Assembly (NCBI GenBank): GCA_029962745.1
Contig: CM057153.1
Span: 35,417,840 to 35,481,839, forward strand
DNA length: 64,000 nt
DNA from: Echinometra lucunter
Lineage: Eukaryota; Echinodermata; Echinoidea; Camarodonta; Echinometridae
Direction of reading: 5' to 3'
Part shown: positions 43,701 to 52,873 of the stretch, piece after piece
Numbering within the stretch: the stretch's first letter is position 1
How the letters are laid out: each line of letters starts with the position of its first letter
Notes under the pieces: generated by a model
The model's database searches: none
What the model was told of the DNA's origin: nothing
What the model saw: the letters and a program-made list of their open reading frames with translations, nothing else
Made by a program: the position numbers and the translations under genes

Positions 43701-45673
43701 GTTTTATCTTTCTTGTGAACTGTTATCACTTTAGCAATTTTCATTTTACTGGGTACAGTACCGTTTATAAAAGTGAGGTTATGAATATGGGTTAAAGGTA
43801 AGATAATTTCATGGATGATATTTTTCAAGAGAAAATTGTTAATATCATCATACCCGGAAGACTTTTTCAACTTTAAATTGGGAACTATGTCTTTTACCTC
43901 ATGCTCCTGTATTGGAGATAGGAAAAAAGAATGAGGATTTCGAGTAGGTAAAACACGGTGAAAATCTGAGTAAGTTGACGAGAGGTTCTCAGCAAGAGAG
44001 GAACCAATATTTACATAGTAATTATTGAATAATTGGCAACTTCATATGGGTCCTGAACCCGAGCACCAGAATGTACAATTAACTTAATGGGATCTGATTT
44101 ACCCTTGTTTTTAAGAACACTGTTTACTACCTTGAACCACGTGTTTTGAGGGTCATGTTTAAACAATTCAAACTGGTGAGAAAAGCACGATTTTTTGGCA
44201 AATCTTAAAAGGGTAGTAAGAATATTGCGGTACCTGGTATATTTGCTTTTAGTATTGACATTTGGATTATTTTTGTATTTTCGAAATAATTTAGTCTTGC
44301 GGTTAACAGACTTCAGCAAGGCTTTGGCCATCCAAGGAAGTCTAGGTATTTTTTTATAATTTGAACGAGTAAAATGTCGGTGAGGCATGACCGCATCTAA
44401 ACACAAGACAAAAAGTAAGTTCCCCCTTAAACAAATCTCTGAATTTTTTCAATCAGGAACCTTTGATGAAATCTGAATACAGATTCATGTAGCTACACTT
44501 CTCAGCTACATTTCCTGCAAAATTCAGGGCAAAACCTTCAGTCACGCTTCAGTGAACACGAACTAAATGCAAAATTGTCATTTTTTTGAAGTTCACAAGC
44601 CTCATGCCATGACTTTAACATGTTTAATGCAGTGATATCCGAACATGCTATAAGTTTTCTGCGTTTGAAGGCACGCAACATAAAAACTATTCGTTACCGA
44701 ACATACCAAATGAGTTGTGCACCAAATTTCATGCTTGAGTAAGCAAGTGGTGAAAATGGCAGAAACTGCAGTTTTGACATCTTTTACGCGGTGAATTTGA
44801 TCTAATGAAGAGGAATTCATGCTTTGGAAGGGTGTTTGCAACTTCTGCAATTCATACCTATCAATTCACGGTTGAATGAACACATTATGAAAACAAAATA
44901 TCATAATGTTGAAATTATCAAGTAATTATTGCCTTATTTTTGTGCACTAAAAATCTTATTGACAACATTTTTAGCATGTTTATATGACCGGTGTACATGT
45001 ATCAATGATCTCATGGCATTAGATTGAAAGTTCACGCTTCAATGAGTACGCGGAACTGGGAAAAGCTCTTTTTTCACGTATTGAGCAAAATTCAATTGCT
45101 TAATTTGGTTAATCATCATAAGTCTTCTTGGGGAGTTCCTCTGATTTGATTTTCATCGAAATCCCGATCTCTTACGGTTCAGTGAGCAAAGGAGACAAGA
45201 AAATTATGCAAATGAGCAAAAAGTTTGGGACGTTGTCCCTGCTCCGTGCCGCATCGGATATTTAATTTGATGCAAGATCCTGTTAATGACCTCCTGATGA
45301 TATGTGCTAACTTTCATGAAATAACTCCCAGTAGAATGAACAATAATCATCAATGAAAATAGGCCAACTTTTTCTTTTGTTAAAACTCTTCTCCCTAACC
45401 GTACATAGCGCGAATGGGGGAGGAAATAAAACATAAAATCTGGCCATTTTCTACGTTATGTAGGCCTAACACTAAACAGCTGAGTTAACTTTAGATCTAA
45501 CTTACGCATCTCACTTTGTCGGGTGTGACCGTCATTGTTGTCTGTAGAATATTCATTTTTAGTCTGGACTACTATTATATTTTATATCCTTTATTTAAAA
45601 GCAAAATTCAATCGAACTTAGCTGAGCTTAGCCTTACTCCCTTAGGGCAGACCAGAACAATATCTTTCTTTTC

Positions 45674-45704
<31 letters not shown>

Positions 45705-47716
45705 TCCTGTCGCTGCAGCCTGCGCTGCGCTGGCTGGCCATACGCCGCAGTAGTGAATGGGAGATAAACCAGACTTAAACTACCCCCTGCGAGAGTCTAA
45801 ATTTTCAGGGATTTATCATCACACTTAGACCAGGGTTAAGCTAAACCTTGCTATCGGAATACGAAATCTTAACCCAGGGTTAAAATGACAAGTTAGAGAA
45901 GGGTATCACACTTAGCCCAGGGTTAAGTTAAGCCTGGCTATCAGAATACGAGCCAATATCTTTTTAATTCCTTTCCGTTATCCTTTGTTCGATAGCATAA
46001 CGTTTATTTTATTTTATTCTATTTTTTGGTCTAATTTAGATATCATAAACTCGATTGAGGTACATCAAGATAAAACGTTTCTGTAATTTCCACTGTTTTT
46101 ACAATTAGCTGCATTGTTATTTAATATTACTGCTATGACACGACCGAGACAGTTTGTTTGACCAGTCTTGTCATCTTACATGTTTATTTTGGATATGTCA
46201 CTGTTGAAAAACAACGAAGATTTTCCGGCTGCTTGCGTTATTGACCTTTTATTGAATTTCACAGATTTGTATAACCTAGCGTTATGCTAGTGTAAATATA
46301 AAATAAACTTGCATACAATATACATGTTTGTTATATCATGATAACCTATATTTATGCTTCGTAATACCGTGCTTAAAAATTGACATTCTCTTCTTCGCTT
46401 TCAAATCTTATTCCCATGATGAAAGTGATTTTCGGCCTGTAGACTACGACCGGCTCGAAGGCGTTATTTTGATCTGTGCATTATACTTCTGGAAAACTAA
46501 GTGAATTCAACTTAAGAAGAACTGCACATTGATTTTCCATGATTTAAGCAATCTATTATTTTCTGCGCATGTAGCTACAGCTTATTTCAAATCACTGTCT
46601 CTATTTCTCCCAACTAATTAGCGGCGGACCTCGTAAGATCAAAGTGGAGAAATATGTACAGAATGTTATTGAGATGGCTTTGACAGTCACAATTGCATGA
46701 ATTAACGTTACAATGAGTGTCCTTCTTATGGTACGTCCATATTTAGACAGGCATCAATAAGAATAAAAAGAATTTCCAGACAGACATTCAAAAAAATACG
46801 CAGGATGAGTGACTATATAGAAATGATCCTCCACGTGCAAAAACGGGAATCAAGTGTAAAATGCTCAAAGGAAGACTGTAAAGAACTCACACGTTCAAAC
46901 CTGGGGGGGGGGGGGCTGCCATTGCCAGGACAGAGTAGGGTAATACAAGTGTGTAGGTTTCACCGGCGTAAATCCGTTTCGAAGTCTGGAGTGGCGCATG
47001 ATCGAAATCTTTTGCCGAAATTGCGCGAACTCACACTCGAGTATACACCCTCACCCGCCTGCACACACCCCACACAGATATTATTTCTGTTTAATAGTAG
47101 TAGTAGTAGACGAGATGGTTAGTAGACTATAAGGATAGAAGACCAAATTGGTCAGTACACCAATTATTGGACGAAACGGTAGTAGACGACTAGACGTACT
47201 GGGTAGTAGACCATAATGGTTATAAAGTAGCTTAATCATGTTAATGGTCAGTAGACCAAGACATGGATGATGGTCGCTACTTACCCAAATAGTACATTCC
47301 CAGTGGCTTCTAAGAAGAGACCTGTCACCAGTGTCACTTTAGCACCAATCGTGGGTAACTATGATTTCAGAACATCACGAATAAGATATCAAAATGTTAT
47401 AATTGGTATAATGATGATTTGTTAAAAAGTTGCTATCAGAAATGGTTGAAACTATTTCAAACTATTAGTGCATGGGTCTTCTAGAGACAGGCATCGCCTA
47501 TTAATTCAACAGAGTATTCCCAAACTTTCTAAATGTTTTAAACTTCAACGCACACACACCACACAGACCCTAAACATGCCAAAATACACTAAGAATCCCC
47601 AGAATAAAAATAGACGTGGAGTCCTTTAATTTTTTCATGTGGTTCAAGAATAAACCAAATTTGGAGTTCGGATTTGATAAATGTTTTGTCCCCTTACAGC
47701 TGCTCAATCTGCACCC

Positions 47717-47786
<70 letters not shown>

Positions 47787-50700
47787 ATCGTCAATTCTAC
47801 CTCAACTTACAAATTTTCCAACTAGCGGAGAAGTGATGGTTGATGTAAGAGCTTGTAAGCTGAAGATGATCCCGATTTCGATGTCTTTTAGTCCCCGACG
47901 ATGAGCCTGGAGGAAAATAAATGAGTAATATTGAAAACATGAACTGATTATCACTGGTGTTGTCACTATATATTCAAATGTGTAACCATGATCGTTCGGC
48001 AACTCAGAATTTGACCCCTATTTCGCGGTGTTTCAAGTACATTTTTAGCCGTTTATACCCCTATTTGGCGTGAAACGGGTACAAATTGGTCTTTAAAAAA
48101 CACCCCTATTTTTCGCATTAAGAGTACACTTTTACTAAACCACTTTTTTTTTTCAAATTCAATTCACATCTGGTCAAAAACAGAAAATTGCAAACAAGGA
48201 CCAGAAAAAGAAAACATCTTTTTTTTTTCAATTTCGAGTACAAGCTCAAAAACACCCTTTTTTCGATTTCGAGTACAAGCTCATGAAAACAACCTTTCAC
48301 AAAATCGCGAACATGCTCAAAAAAAGACCCCTTTTTACGCGAAATTTCGAACGATCATGCGTACAAGAAGTCAATACAGAGTGCCAACACCAGGCCCTTT
48401 ACATGGGCGTTTCTACCCTAGCAGATTCAGATTCAGATTCAGATTCAATTCGGTTTTATTAAGACTCAACAAAAAGTCCGAAGACTAAAAGCGTGAGTTT
48501 ACAAATTTAAAACAGTTTACAAAGTTTAAAAGAAAAATTAAAACATATATATAAGTACATAGAAAAAAATAATAACCACGGAAAATACGTCATTAATACA
48601 TATTAAAAATTACTAACTTCATTAAAAAAAAAACATTCAGTTAGAATAGTGTGAAAGAAAAAAGCTCCAGCTGTGACCCAGCAAGCATGCCCACTTTTAG
48701 AGACCCAACCCCCGCCGCGCCCCACGGATCCGCCAAGTCAGCACCCCCATCGCAACCCGCCCAGCATGCAAACTAAAAAGACCTGGAAGTACTGGGCTGA
48801 CTAAAGTTCAGCGCCCCCAAGGACCAAAGCAAACAAACACGCAGGCGGACTACGACAGGAGCAACCAACCCAATAGAGCACGCAGGGCGCGGCAGGAGCC
48901 AGGCAAGTAAGGAGGAAAAGAGCTAGCCTGCTGAGCCACAGCAAAAATGCCAACCAAAAGGAGACAAGTATACAAACAAATGAAAGAGGGAGACAACAAA
49001 AATGGCAATAAACAGATAAAAAATACAAGTAGAACGAACCCTGTATTATATAATCTCTTCCCCGGTGTTCGCAAAGAATAGCTTGCTAGACGGGGTCCGA
49101 CCACTTGACCGAAGGCCCGCAAGGCCGAAGGCCCGCGAGGCCGAAGGCCCGCGAGACCGAAGGCCCGCGAGACCGACTTTTTTTTTTTAAATTTTATTTT
49201 CCTTCATCAGGTGCCGCCGTCGAGTGGTTAAAGGCGCCTCGTTGCAGCGGCGTATGCCTATTATCAGAGGGGGGAGGGAGCAGAGCCAAATATTTCCCGG
49301 TAACTCCGTCTAGAATTAATGGCGTAGCTAGGATTTCAGTTTAGGGGGGCAGTAGTGAGCACGGGAAGCGCGCTCTCTGGGGGGGGGGGGGTGTGCAGGG
49401 AGGGGCAGTGTTCCCCGCGAGAAGCGCGGAAGCTCCGACGTTCCTTTGAATCGTTCCTTGTCTGCTCCCGCTTCTCTTACATTCTCTGCCTGTTATCGGG
49501 GGGGGGGGGGAGAGCCAAATAATTCCCGGTAACTAAGTTTAGAATCAGTGGCGTTGCTAGGATTTCATTTTAGGGGGCGGTGGTGAGAGCACGCGAATCG
49601 TGCGAAACACTTACTGAGCGCGCGAAACGGCTCTCTAGGGGGGGGGGGTGCAGGGAGGGGTGTTTCCGCTACTTATAGTATAAACTTACGTTGCCTAATT
49701 TCACTGACACTACTTGATCATTAACTCCACTCATTTAACGTTTATTTCTATGGTAATTCTGCTTCATGATCTTATGCATTTAATGTTTAATGCCCCCCCC
49801 CCCCCCCCCCATTTCAGGCAGAAAACGTAAGAAGAACGGGTGCAGACAAGGAACGATTCAAAGAAACGTCGGAGCTTCCGCACTTCGAATTTTTTCTCTC
49901 CCCCCCCCCCCCCTCCCCCCGATAACAGGCAGAGAACGTAAGAAGAGCAGGAGCAGGCAAGGGAACAATTCGAAGAAAACGTCGGAGCTTCCGTGCTTCG
50001 CGCGGGAGGGGAAAAACTCCCCCTTATATGGAGCGCCTTCGAGCGTTCATTATTAAGTGTTTCGCACACTTCGCGTGCTCACTACCGCCCCCTAAAATGA
50101 AATCCTAGCAAAGCCACTGATTCTGGACTTAGTTACCGGGAAAATTTTTGCTCTGCCCCTCCCCCCCCCAATAACAGGCAGAGGACGTATTAAGATGAGC
50201 GAGAGCAGACAAGGAACGATTCAAAGGAACGTCGGAGCTTCCGCGCTTCTCGCGGGGGGGGGGACACTCCCCCTCCCTGCACCCCCCCCCCCGGAGCGCG
50301 CTTCCCGTGCTCACTACTGCCCCCCCCCTAAACTGAAATCCTAGTTACGCCACTAATTCTAGACGGAATTACCGGGAAATATTTGGCTCTGCCCCCATCC
50401 CCCCTCTGATAACAGGCACCTGTTACGCCGCTGCAACGAGGCGCCTTAAACCACTCGGCCGCGGCACCTGATGAAGGAAAAAAAAAAGTCGGTCTCGCGG
50501 GCCTTCGGCCTCGCGGGCCTTCGGTCTCGCGGGCCCTCGGTCTCGCGGGCCTTCGGTGAAGTGGGCTGTCACCTGATAGACAGTCCGTTAGAGGTGTGAA
50601 GTGTGTAAAGACAGTTCTTCCATCGAATCGTCTTCATCAACCTCCATTACACAGTAAGAAAGTGATTAGATCTGTTGGTGATCTAGTTGTAACGCATGCT

Positions 50701-51318
50701 TTAACTCTTTTCTCTCTCTCTCTCTCTCTTTCTTCCTTCTTTCTTTGACATCTTTTTTCATGCGAGCAAGAGGCAAATCTTCATTTAAAACTTATTACGC
50801 CCTCTAAAGTGACCTTTCTATTGTGAAAGCTTCATCATACTACAAGAGCAACTAACCTCGTTTGGAAAAAAAGGCGCCATGATGGAAAATGCTAGCCAAC
50901 TTATGAAGGTCGACACGACGAGGCAGACGAAAGTGATTACATCTGATTTCGTTATCTTGTATTTGCCGCAGCTGTCATCATTGAAATGTTTCTCGTCCTC
51001 GTCGTCGTCGTCATCGTCTCCATCATCAGCGCTGTGACCATCCTCCTCAAAGCGATCTTTTAAATCATCATGACTTAGTAGTACGAAGTCCTGAAATGTC
51101 CTTGCACTGTCAAGCGTTTCATTCGCGCCATCGTTTCTTTCCGGGCTTCTTTCGTTCGAATGCATGTCTTCAGGCAATCTCGATCTCGAACGTAATTGGC
51201 TGGAAGTGTTCGTGCCCGCCTCTGACTGATCTGTTGCAGACGATGGCGTATTGTCAGAGTCAAAACTCCCATCAGGGGTTGTAAAGGAGACCCGTTTGTA
51301 CTTTTTCTTTCTCGGCAT
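31549..51318 (-). CDS. SLC18B1: MFS transporter, SLC18B1-like (vesicular polyamine-transporter family)
   Basis: A major facilitator superfamily protein, closest by eye to SLC18B1, the vesicular polyamine transporter of the SLC18 family, which exchanges substrate for protons. Exons on the minus strand: 51318-50857, 47906-47811, 47358-47285, 38893-38746, 37322-37254, 36274-36181, 34643-34408, 34053-33962, 33485-33390, 32859-32785, 31747-31549. All phases agree, giving about 546 residues if the last exon reads through to TAA at 31549-31551; a gt at 31600 could instead splice onward. An acidic, Ser-rich N-terminus of about 120 residues precedes TM1, longer than I expect for vertebrate SLC18B1. 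Diagnostic stretches are [25 protein letters not shown], and a second-half [14 protein letters not shown]. Family is secure; substrate is inference. Confidence 0.9.
31748..32280. repeat. (TGG)n/(CCA)n microsatellite at a splice acceptor
   Basis: About 530 bp of TGG-rich repeats with GAT, AGT and TTG variants on the plus strand. On the minus strand (CCA)n runs straight into the acceptor of SLC18B1 exon 11. Long poly-Thr, poly-Val and poly-Pro frames here are artefacts. Confidence 0.95.
32785..32859 (-). CDS. SLC18B1: SLC18B1-like exon 10: loop to TM11
   Basis: Acceptor atttgcag, donor gtaagt. Encodes [20 protein letters not shown]. It ends in phase 2 within a Gly codon. Confidence 0.9.
33390..33485 (-). 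CDS. SLC18B1: SLC18B1-like exon 9: TM10
   Basis: Acceptor tcttattag, donor gtaagt. Encodes [20 protein letters not shown]. It ends in phase 2. Confidence 0.9.
33962..34053 (-). CDS. SLC18B1: SLC18B1-like exon 8: TM9
   Basis: Acceptor ctctccag, donor gtaacc. Encodes [20 protein letters not shown]. It ends in phase 2. Confidence 0.9.
34408..34643 (-). CDS. SLC18B1: SLC18B1-like exon 7: central loop, TM7-TM8
   Basis: Acceptor catttgcag, donor gtaagt. Encodes a short acidic loop, [20 protein letters not shown], and [19 protein letters not shown] with GWIGD, the second-half counterpart of motif A. Confidence 0.93.
34722..36170. other. SLC18B1 intron 6 part, no feature seen
   Basis: AT-rich. A C homopolymer at about 34896-34908 is the only marked feature. 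Confidence 0.4.
36181..36274 (-). CDS. SLC18B1: SLC18B1-like exon 6: TM6
   Basis: Acceptor catatag, donor gtaagt. Encodes [20 protein letters not shown]. It ends in phase 1. Confidence 0.9.
37254..37322 (-). CDS. SLC18B1: SLC18B1-like exon 5: TM5 motif
   Basis: Acceptor tatctacag, donor gtacat, 23 codons in phase 0: [20 protein letters not shown] then LYQ. The G-x3-GP-x2-GG pattern is MFS antiporter motif C. Confidence 0.95.
37651..37871. mobile_element. Foldback MITE
   Basis: Left tactcttaaaacgactcag, with gggtcagctgggtgcaact further in, pairs with agttacacccagctgaccc and ttgactgaattggttttaga on the right. Ends resemble TACACTCTAAAA-type Tc1/mariner MITEs. The right-hand TA is not intact. 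Confidence 0.7.
38746..38893 (-). CDS. SLC18B1: SLC18B1-like exon 4: TM4
   Basis: Acceptor ccttttcag, donor GTG/gtaggt. Encodes [20 protein letters not shown] and [11 protein letters not shown], the R-x2-G and FPN-A motifs of this family. The preceding intron is 8.4 kb and full of transposons. Confidence 0.92.
39130..39344 (-). mobile_element. hAT-like MITE copy D (degenerate)
   Basis: The right end ccctggcgccgccct and the interior tcaagtgattaaaa..., cacctgggtcatcccc match the reverse of copies A-C. The left end is eroded and no duplication is visible. Confidence 0.6.
39370..39730. repeat. TTTGGTCTACCACCA minisatellite
   Basis: About 18 units of 18-22 bp of the form CATTTGGTCTACTACC. It contains a 63-bp higher-order duplication (catttcgtctaccaccatct block at about 39441 and 39499). 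Confidence 0.9.
40943..42724. mobile_element. 1.8 kb foldback DNA transposon inserted in the LINE
   Basis: Inverted arms of about 320 bp (40946-41260 and 42405-42724) begin GGCTTATGTCGAAAG and include CGAAAGGGTG repeats and gagacaggcggttggctatc. Inner inverted blocks (about 41265-41510 and 41660-41890) continue the fold. Flanked by GTCAATAT at 40935-40942 and 42725-42732, which falls inside the LINE coding sequence. A later 505-bp insertion sits at 41895-42399. No transposase seen. Confidence 0.85.
41895..42399. mobile_element. hAT-like element inserted in the foldback
   Basis: Left end cagccgcggagccagg, right end inverted (ccggatccgcgcctg), flanked by a perfect CCTTGGAC at 41887-41894 and 42400-42407. 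Removing it restores symmetry of the surrounding foldback arms. Confidence 0.85.
43383..43593 (-). mobile_element. hAT-like MITE copy C inserted in the LINE
   Basis: Ends caggggcggcgct and ggcgccgcccctg, flanked by tatgacag (43375-43382) and tatgagag (43594-43601). Its excision rejoins the LINE coding sequence between LNDSH and [13 protein letters not shown]. It lies in reverse orientation to copies A and B. Confidence 0.9.
44440..45440. repeat. Degenerate tandem repeat, unit about 150 bp
   Basis: A motif of the form TTCACGSTTCAATGARYRC recurs at about 44545, 44866, 45031 and 45173, with weaker copies near 44695 and 45325, at a spacing near 150-165 bp. Units are heavily diverged. Confidence 0.45.
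45827..45955. repeat. Imperfect direct repeat around CCAGGGTTAA
   Basis: tcacacttagaccagggtta ... cggaatacga and tcacacttagcccagggtta ... cagaatacga lie about 78 bp apart, with a third ccagggttaa between them. Confidence 0.7.
45956..47090. other. SLC18B1 intron 3 part, nothing recognised
   Basis: No coding or repeat family identified. A G homopolymer lies at about 46904-46914. Confidence 0.4.
47090..47280. repeat. AGTAGACCAAATGGT minisatellite
   Basis: Diverged units with TAGTAGAC, GACCAAATTGGT and TAGTAGACCATAATGGTT. It is the reverse-complement form of the array at 39370-39730. Confidence 0.7.
47285..47358 (-). CDS. SLC18B1: SLC18B1-like exon 3: TM3
   Basis: Acceptor aaatcatag, donor gtaagt. 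Encodes [20 protein letters not shown], as in the IGAK-loop and TM3 of SLC18B1. It ends in phase 2. Confidence 0.9.
47724..47787. repeat. (CT)n microsatellite next to SLC18B1 exon 2
   Basis: A CT run preceded by a C homopolymer. It lies in intron 2 close to the exon 2 donor. Confidence 0.95.
47811..47906 (-). CDS. SLC18B1: SLC18B1-like exon 2: TM2
   Basis: Acceptor ttttcctccag, donor gtaagt, 32 codons: [20 protein letters not shown] and SPLVGKF, matching the TM2 and loop region. A (CT)n run lies only about 20-90 bp past the donor, in the intron. Confidence 0.9.
47987..48358. mobile_element. MITE with CATGATCGTTCG inverted ends
   Basis: catgatcgttcg at 47987 and cgaacgatcatg ending at 48358 are inverted. 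The interior repeats gatttcgagtacaagctca twice. The flanking 8-mers do not match well, so the target site is unresolved. CATGATC ends are reminiscent of P-type elements, which is only a suggestion. Confidence 0.6.
48423..48560 (-). mobile_element. LINE 3' tail with (TGAATC)n
   Basis: On the minus strand GTTGAGTCTTAATAAAACCG is followed by (AATCTG)n at 48423-48447, the tandem hexamer end typical of some CR1/L2-like LINEs. The body upstream is AT-rich and has no coding sequence. Confidence 0.6.
49101..50563. mobile_element. 1.5 kb near-palindrome of hAT-like units with tRNA-like and minisatellite ends
   Basis: Left arm 49101-49675 and right arm 49794-50563 are inverted copies. From outside in, each holds a GC-rich minisatellite (GGCCCGCGAGACCGAA units, 49110-49178 and 50495-50557), a poly-T/A spacer, a tRNA-Leu-like head (gccgagtggtttaaggcgcc form), a cagagccaaatatttcccgg block, and hAT-like units with ggcgtagctaggattt and cgcggaagctccgacgtt. 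The right arm has an extra unit. The loop is about 120 bp. It is in SLC18B1 intron 1. Confidence 0.85.
50857..51318 (-). CDS. SLC18B1: SLC18B1-like exon 1: start, acidic tail, TM1
   Basis: Starts [12 protein letters not shown] at an ATG (51318-51316) and ends FFPNE at a gttagt donor, phase 0. It has an acidic run [12 protein letters not shown] (about residues 98-109) and TM1 at about 126-148. Confidence 0.9.
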
Positions 51319-52467
51319 TACGTCTCCATGTTATTAAAGCTGTGTATAGAAACAAAGGAAAAGAATCAGTGATGATCAAAAGACATGGTCAGTGGGAAGA
51401 TTGAAGATGTGATATGATTTCACTTTACAACGTATTAGATAAGTATTCACTTTATAAACATGAGTAGCAATACCGAATTCCCATACGAATAAATCATGGT
51501 GTCCTATTTTAACAAATATTTTCAATTATCGAACATTAGTAAGCTTCCTGAGAAATTTTGAATACGGTTTCTGTACAAATGATTTGTATTTTATCAGTAA
51601 ATGTGCATTGTAAGGATAAGACATGTAATTGTGAGTCGTGTGGTATTGCCTCCACTTGTTCATGTCATGTTTATTGCTATTTTGTTATACAAATGAACTT
51701 ATCGTCAAGGACTACTAGCAATAAGTCATTTTTATTTTCGGATATGACTCTTGAATCTGTACATTATCTTTACATGGCATTATTGATGCAGAGTACTCCT
51801 TTCTCCTCTGTGATTCTCTTTTAGCTTTCACTTCTTTCTCTTTCTCTCTCTCTCTATCTCTCCATTTATCTACTTCAATTTTATACAATCTTATTTCTTT
51901 GAGTGAATTTACATCACTGTCTTCTTTAAAGTTGGTTTTATATATAACTGGTATTTTTCTGGACGGACGTCTCATCGAGCTCTTAACAGTGTGCGTGTGC
52001 GTGTGCGTGGGCGCGTCTGTGTATGAATAAATAAATCAATAAAATAATCAAATCATTTTTTTTAGTGAAGCAATAAGCATTGGCAAAATGATCAGAAGGC
52101 TTTAAAGAGGTCTATCTGACATTTTAAGTGGCCATACTGCTTTCTGAACGAAAGTGTTTGTTTGTTTCGTATACCGTGAATTGTGACACTTTAATAGAAC
52201 AGGCAAAAAGGAATGGTTTCATTTGGCAAACATCTCTTCATTCTCGTATAATGAAAAGTTGAGGCATCTGTCTGAACATGGATTTATATATAGTTGAAAA
52301 TCCTATTTTTAAGAAATCAATATTTTGCCAAGATTTCCGCAAGATTTGTATGAAGGCTGGAATTGCCCTGACATGTTCACCTTTTGTCAAGGTGATCCAC
52401 AGGCTGCTAACAAACTTGGAATGGTGAGTTATTGGAAAGTTAAATAGTTTGCCCTCGGACACTCATA
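51319..52467. other. SLC18B1 5' flank, no promoter motif identified
   Basis: AT-rich upstream sequence. The 5' UTR start and promoter cannot be placed. A CT-rich patch lies at about 51830-51865. Confidence 0.35.
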
Positions 52468-52871
52468 CTGCTTTCACACCAAGGTACGGTCGCTGGGTAC
52501 GGTCGCAGAGACCGTACCCAGCGACCGATCGGACGTGCTTTTACACCGCCGTCAAAATTTGGTCAGGCCCAGAGCGATCGGTCGCTGTATAACTGACCTA
52601 GCCGGAAGCGGAAGTAGAGATAGCGCGTGGGCCTGTATGGGGGGTCATTGCATTTCGATCGGTCGCTGAGTACGATGTGCTTTCACACCAAGGTAAGGTC
52701 GCTGGGTACGGTCGCTGAAGTACCTCAGCGACCGTACTCAGCGACCGATCGTTTTTGACCAAAACGATCGGTCACTGAGTACGATGAAATGCTTTCACAC
52801 TATGATTTCATCGGTCGCTGGGTACGATCGCAGCGACCGTACCCAGCGACCGTACCTTGGTGTGAAAGCAG
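52468..52871. mobile_element. Foldback MITE of GGTCGCTGGGTACGGTCGC units
   Basis: Ends CTGCTTTCACACCAAGGTAC and GTACCTTGGTGTGAAAGCAG are perfect inverted repeats with TA on both sides (52466-52467, 52872-52873). The interior has many palindromic copies of gcgaccgtacccagcgaccg, and a second full tgctttcacaccaaggta start at 52677. 404 bp, non-coding. Confidence 0.85.
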
Positions 52872-52873
52872 TA

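Larger units (their letters stand above)
40331..44406 (-). pseudogene. Non-LTR retrotransposon ORF2 remnant (RT domain), split by insertions
   Basis: Minus-strand pieces, 5' to 3': 44406-44011 (post-endonuclease linker), 43870-43602, 43374-43135 and 43226-42733 (reverse transcriptase with [25 protein letters not shown] and the catalytic FADD), 40934-40737 (thumb) and 40615-40331 (C-terminal, with [11 protein letters not shown]). The endonuclease is missing, frames are shifted, and DNA transposons interrupt it at 43383-43593 and 40943-42724. It is a 5'-truncated, dead LINE of the Jockey/CR1 type in SLC18B1 intron 3. Confidence 0.88.

Noticed and set aside
49205..49260. tRNA-Leu gene
   Set aside because: Only a D-arm/A-box-like portion is present, without a B box or acceptor stem; it is part of the foldback element.
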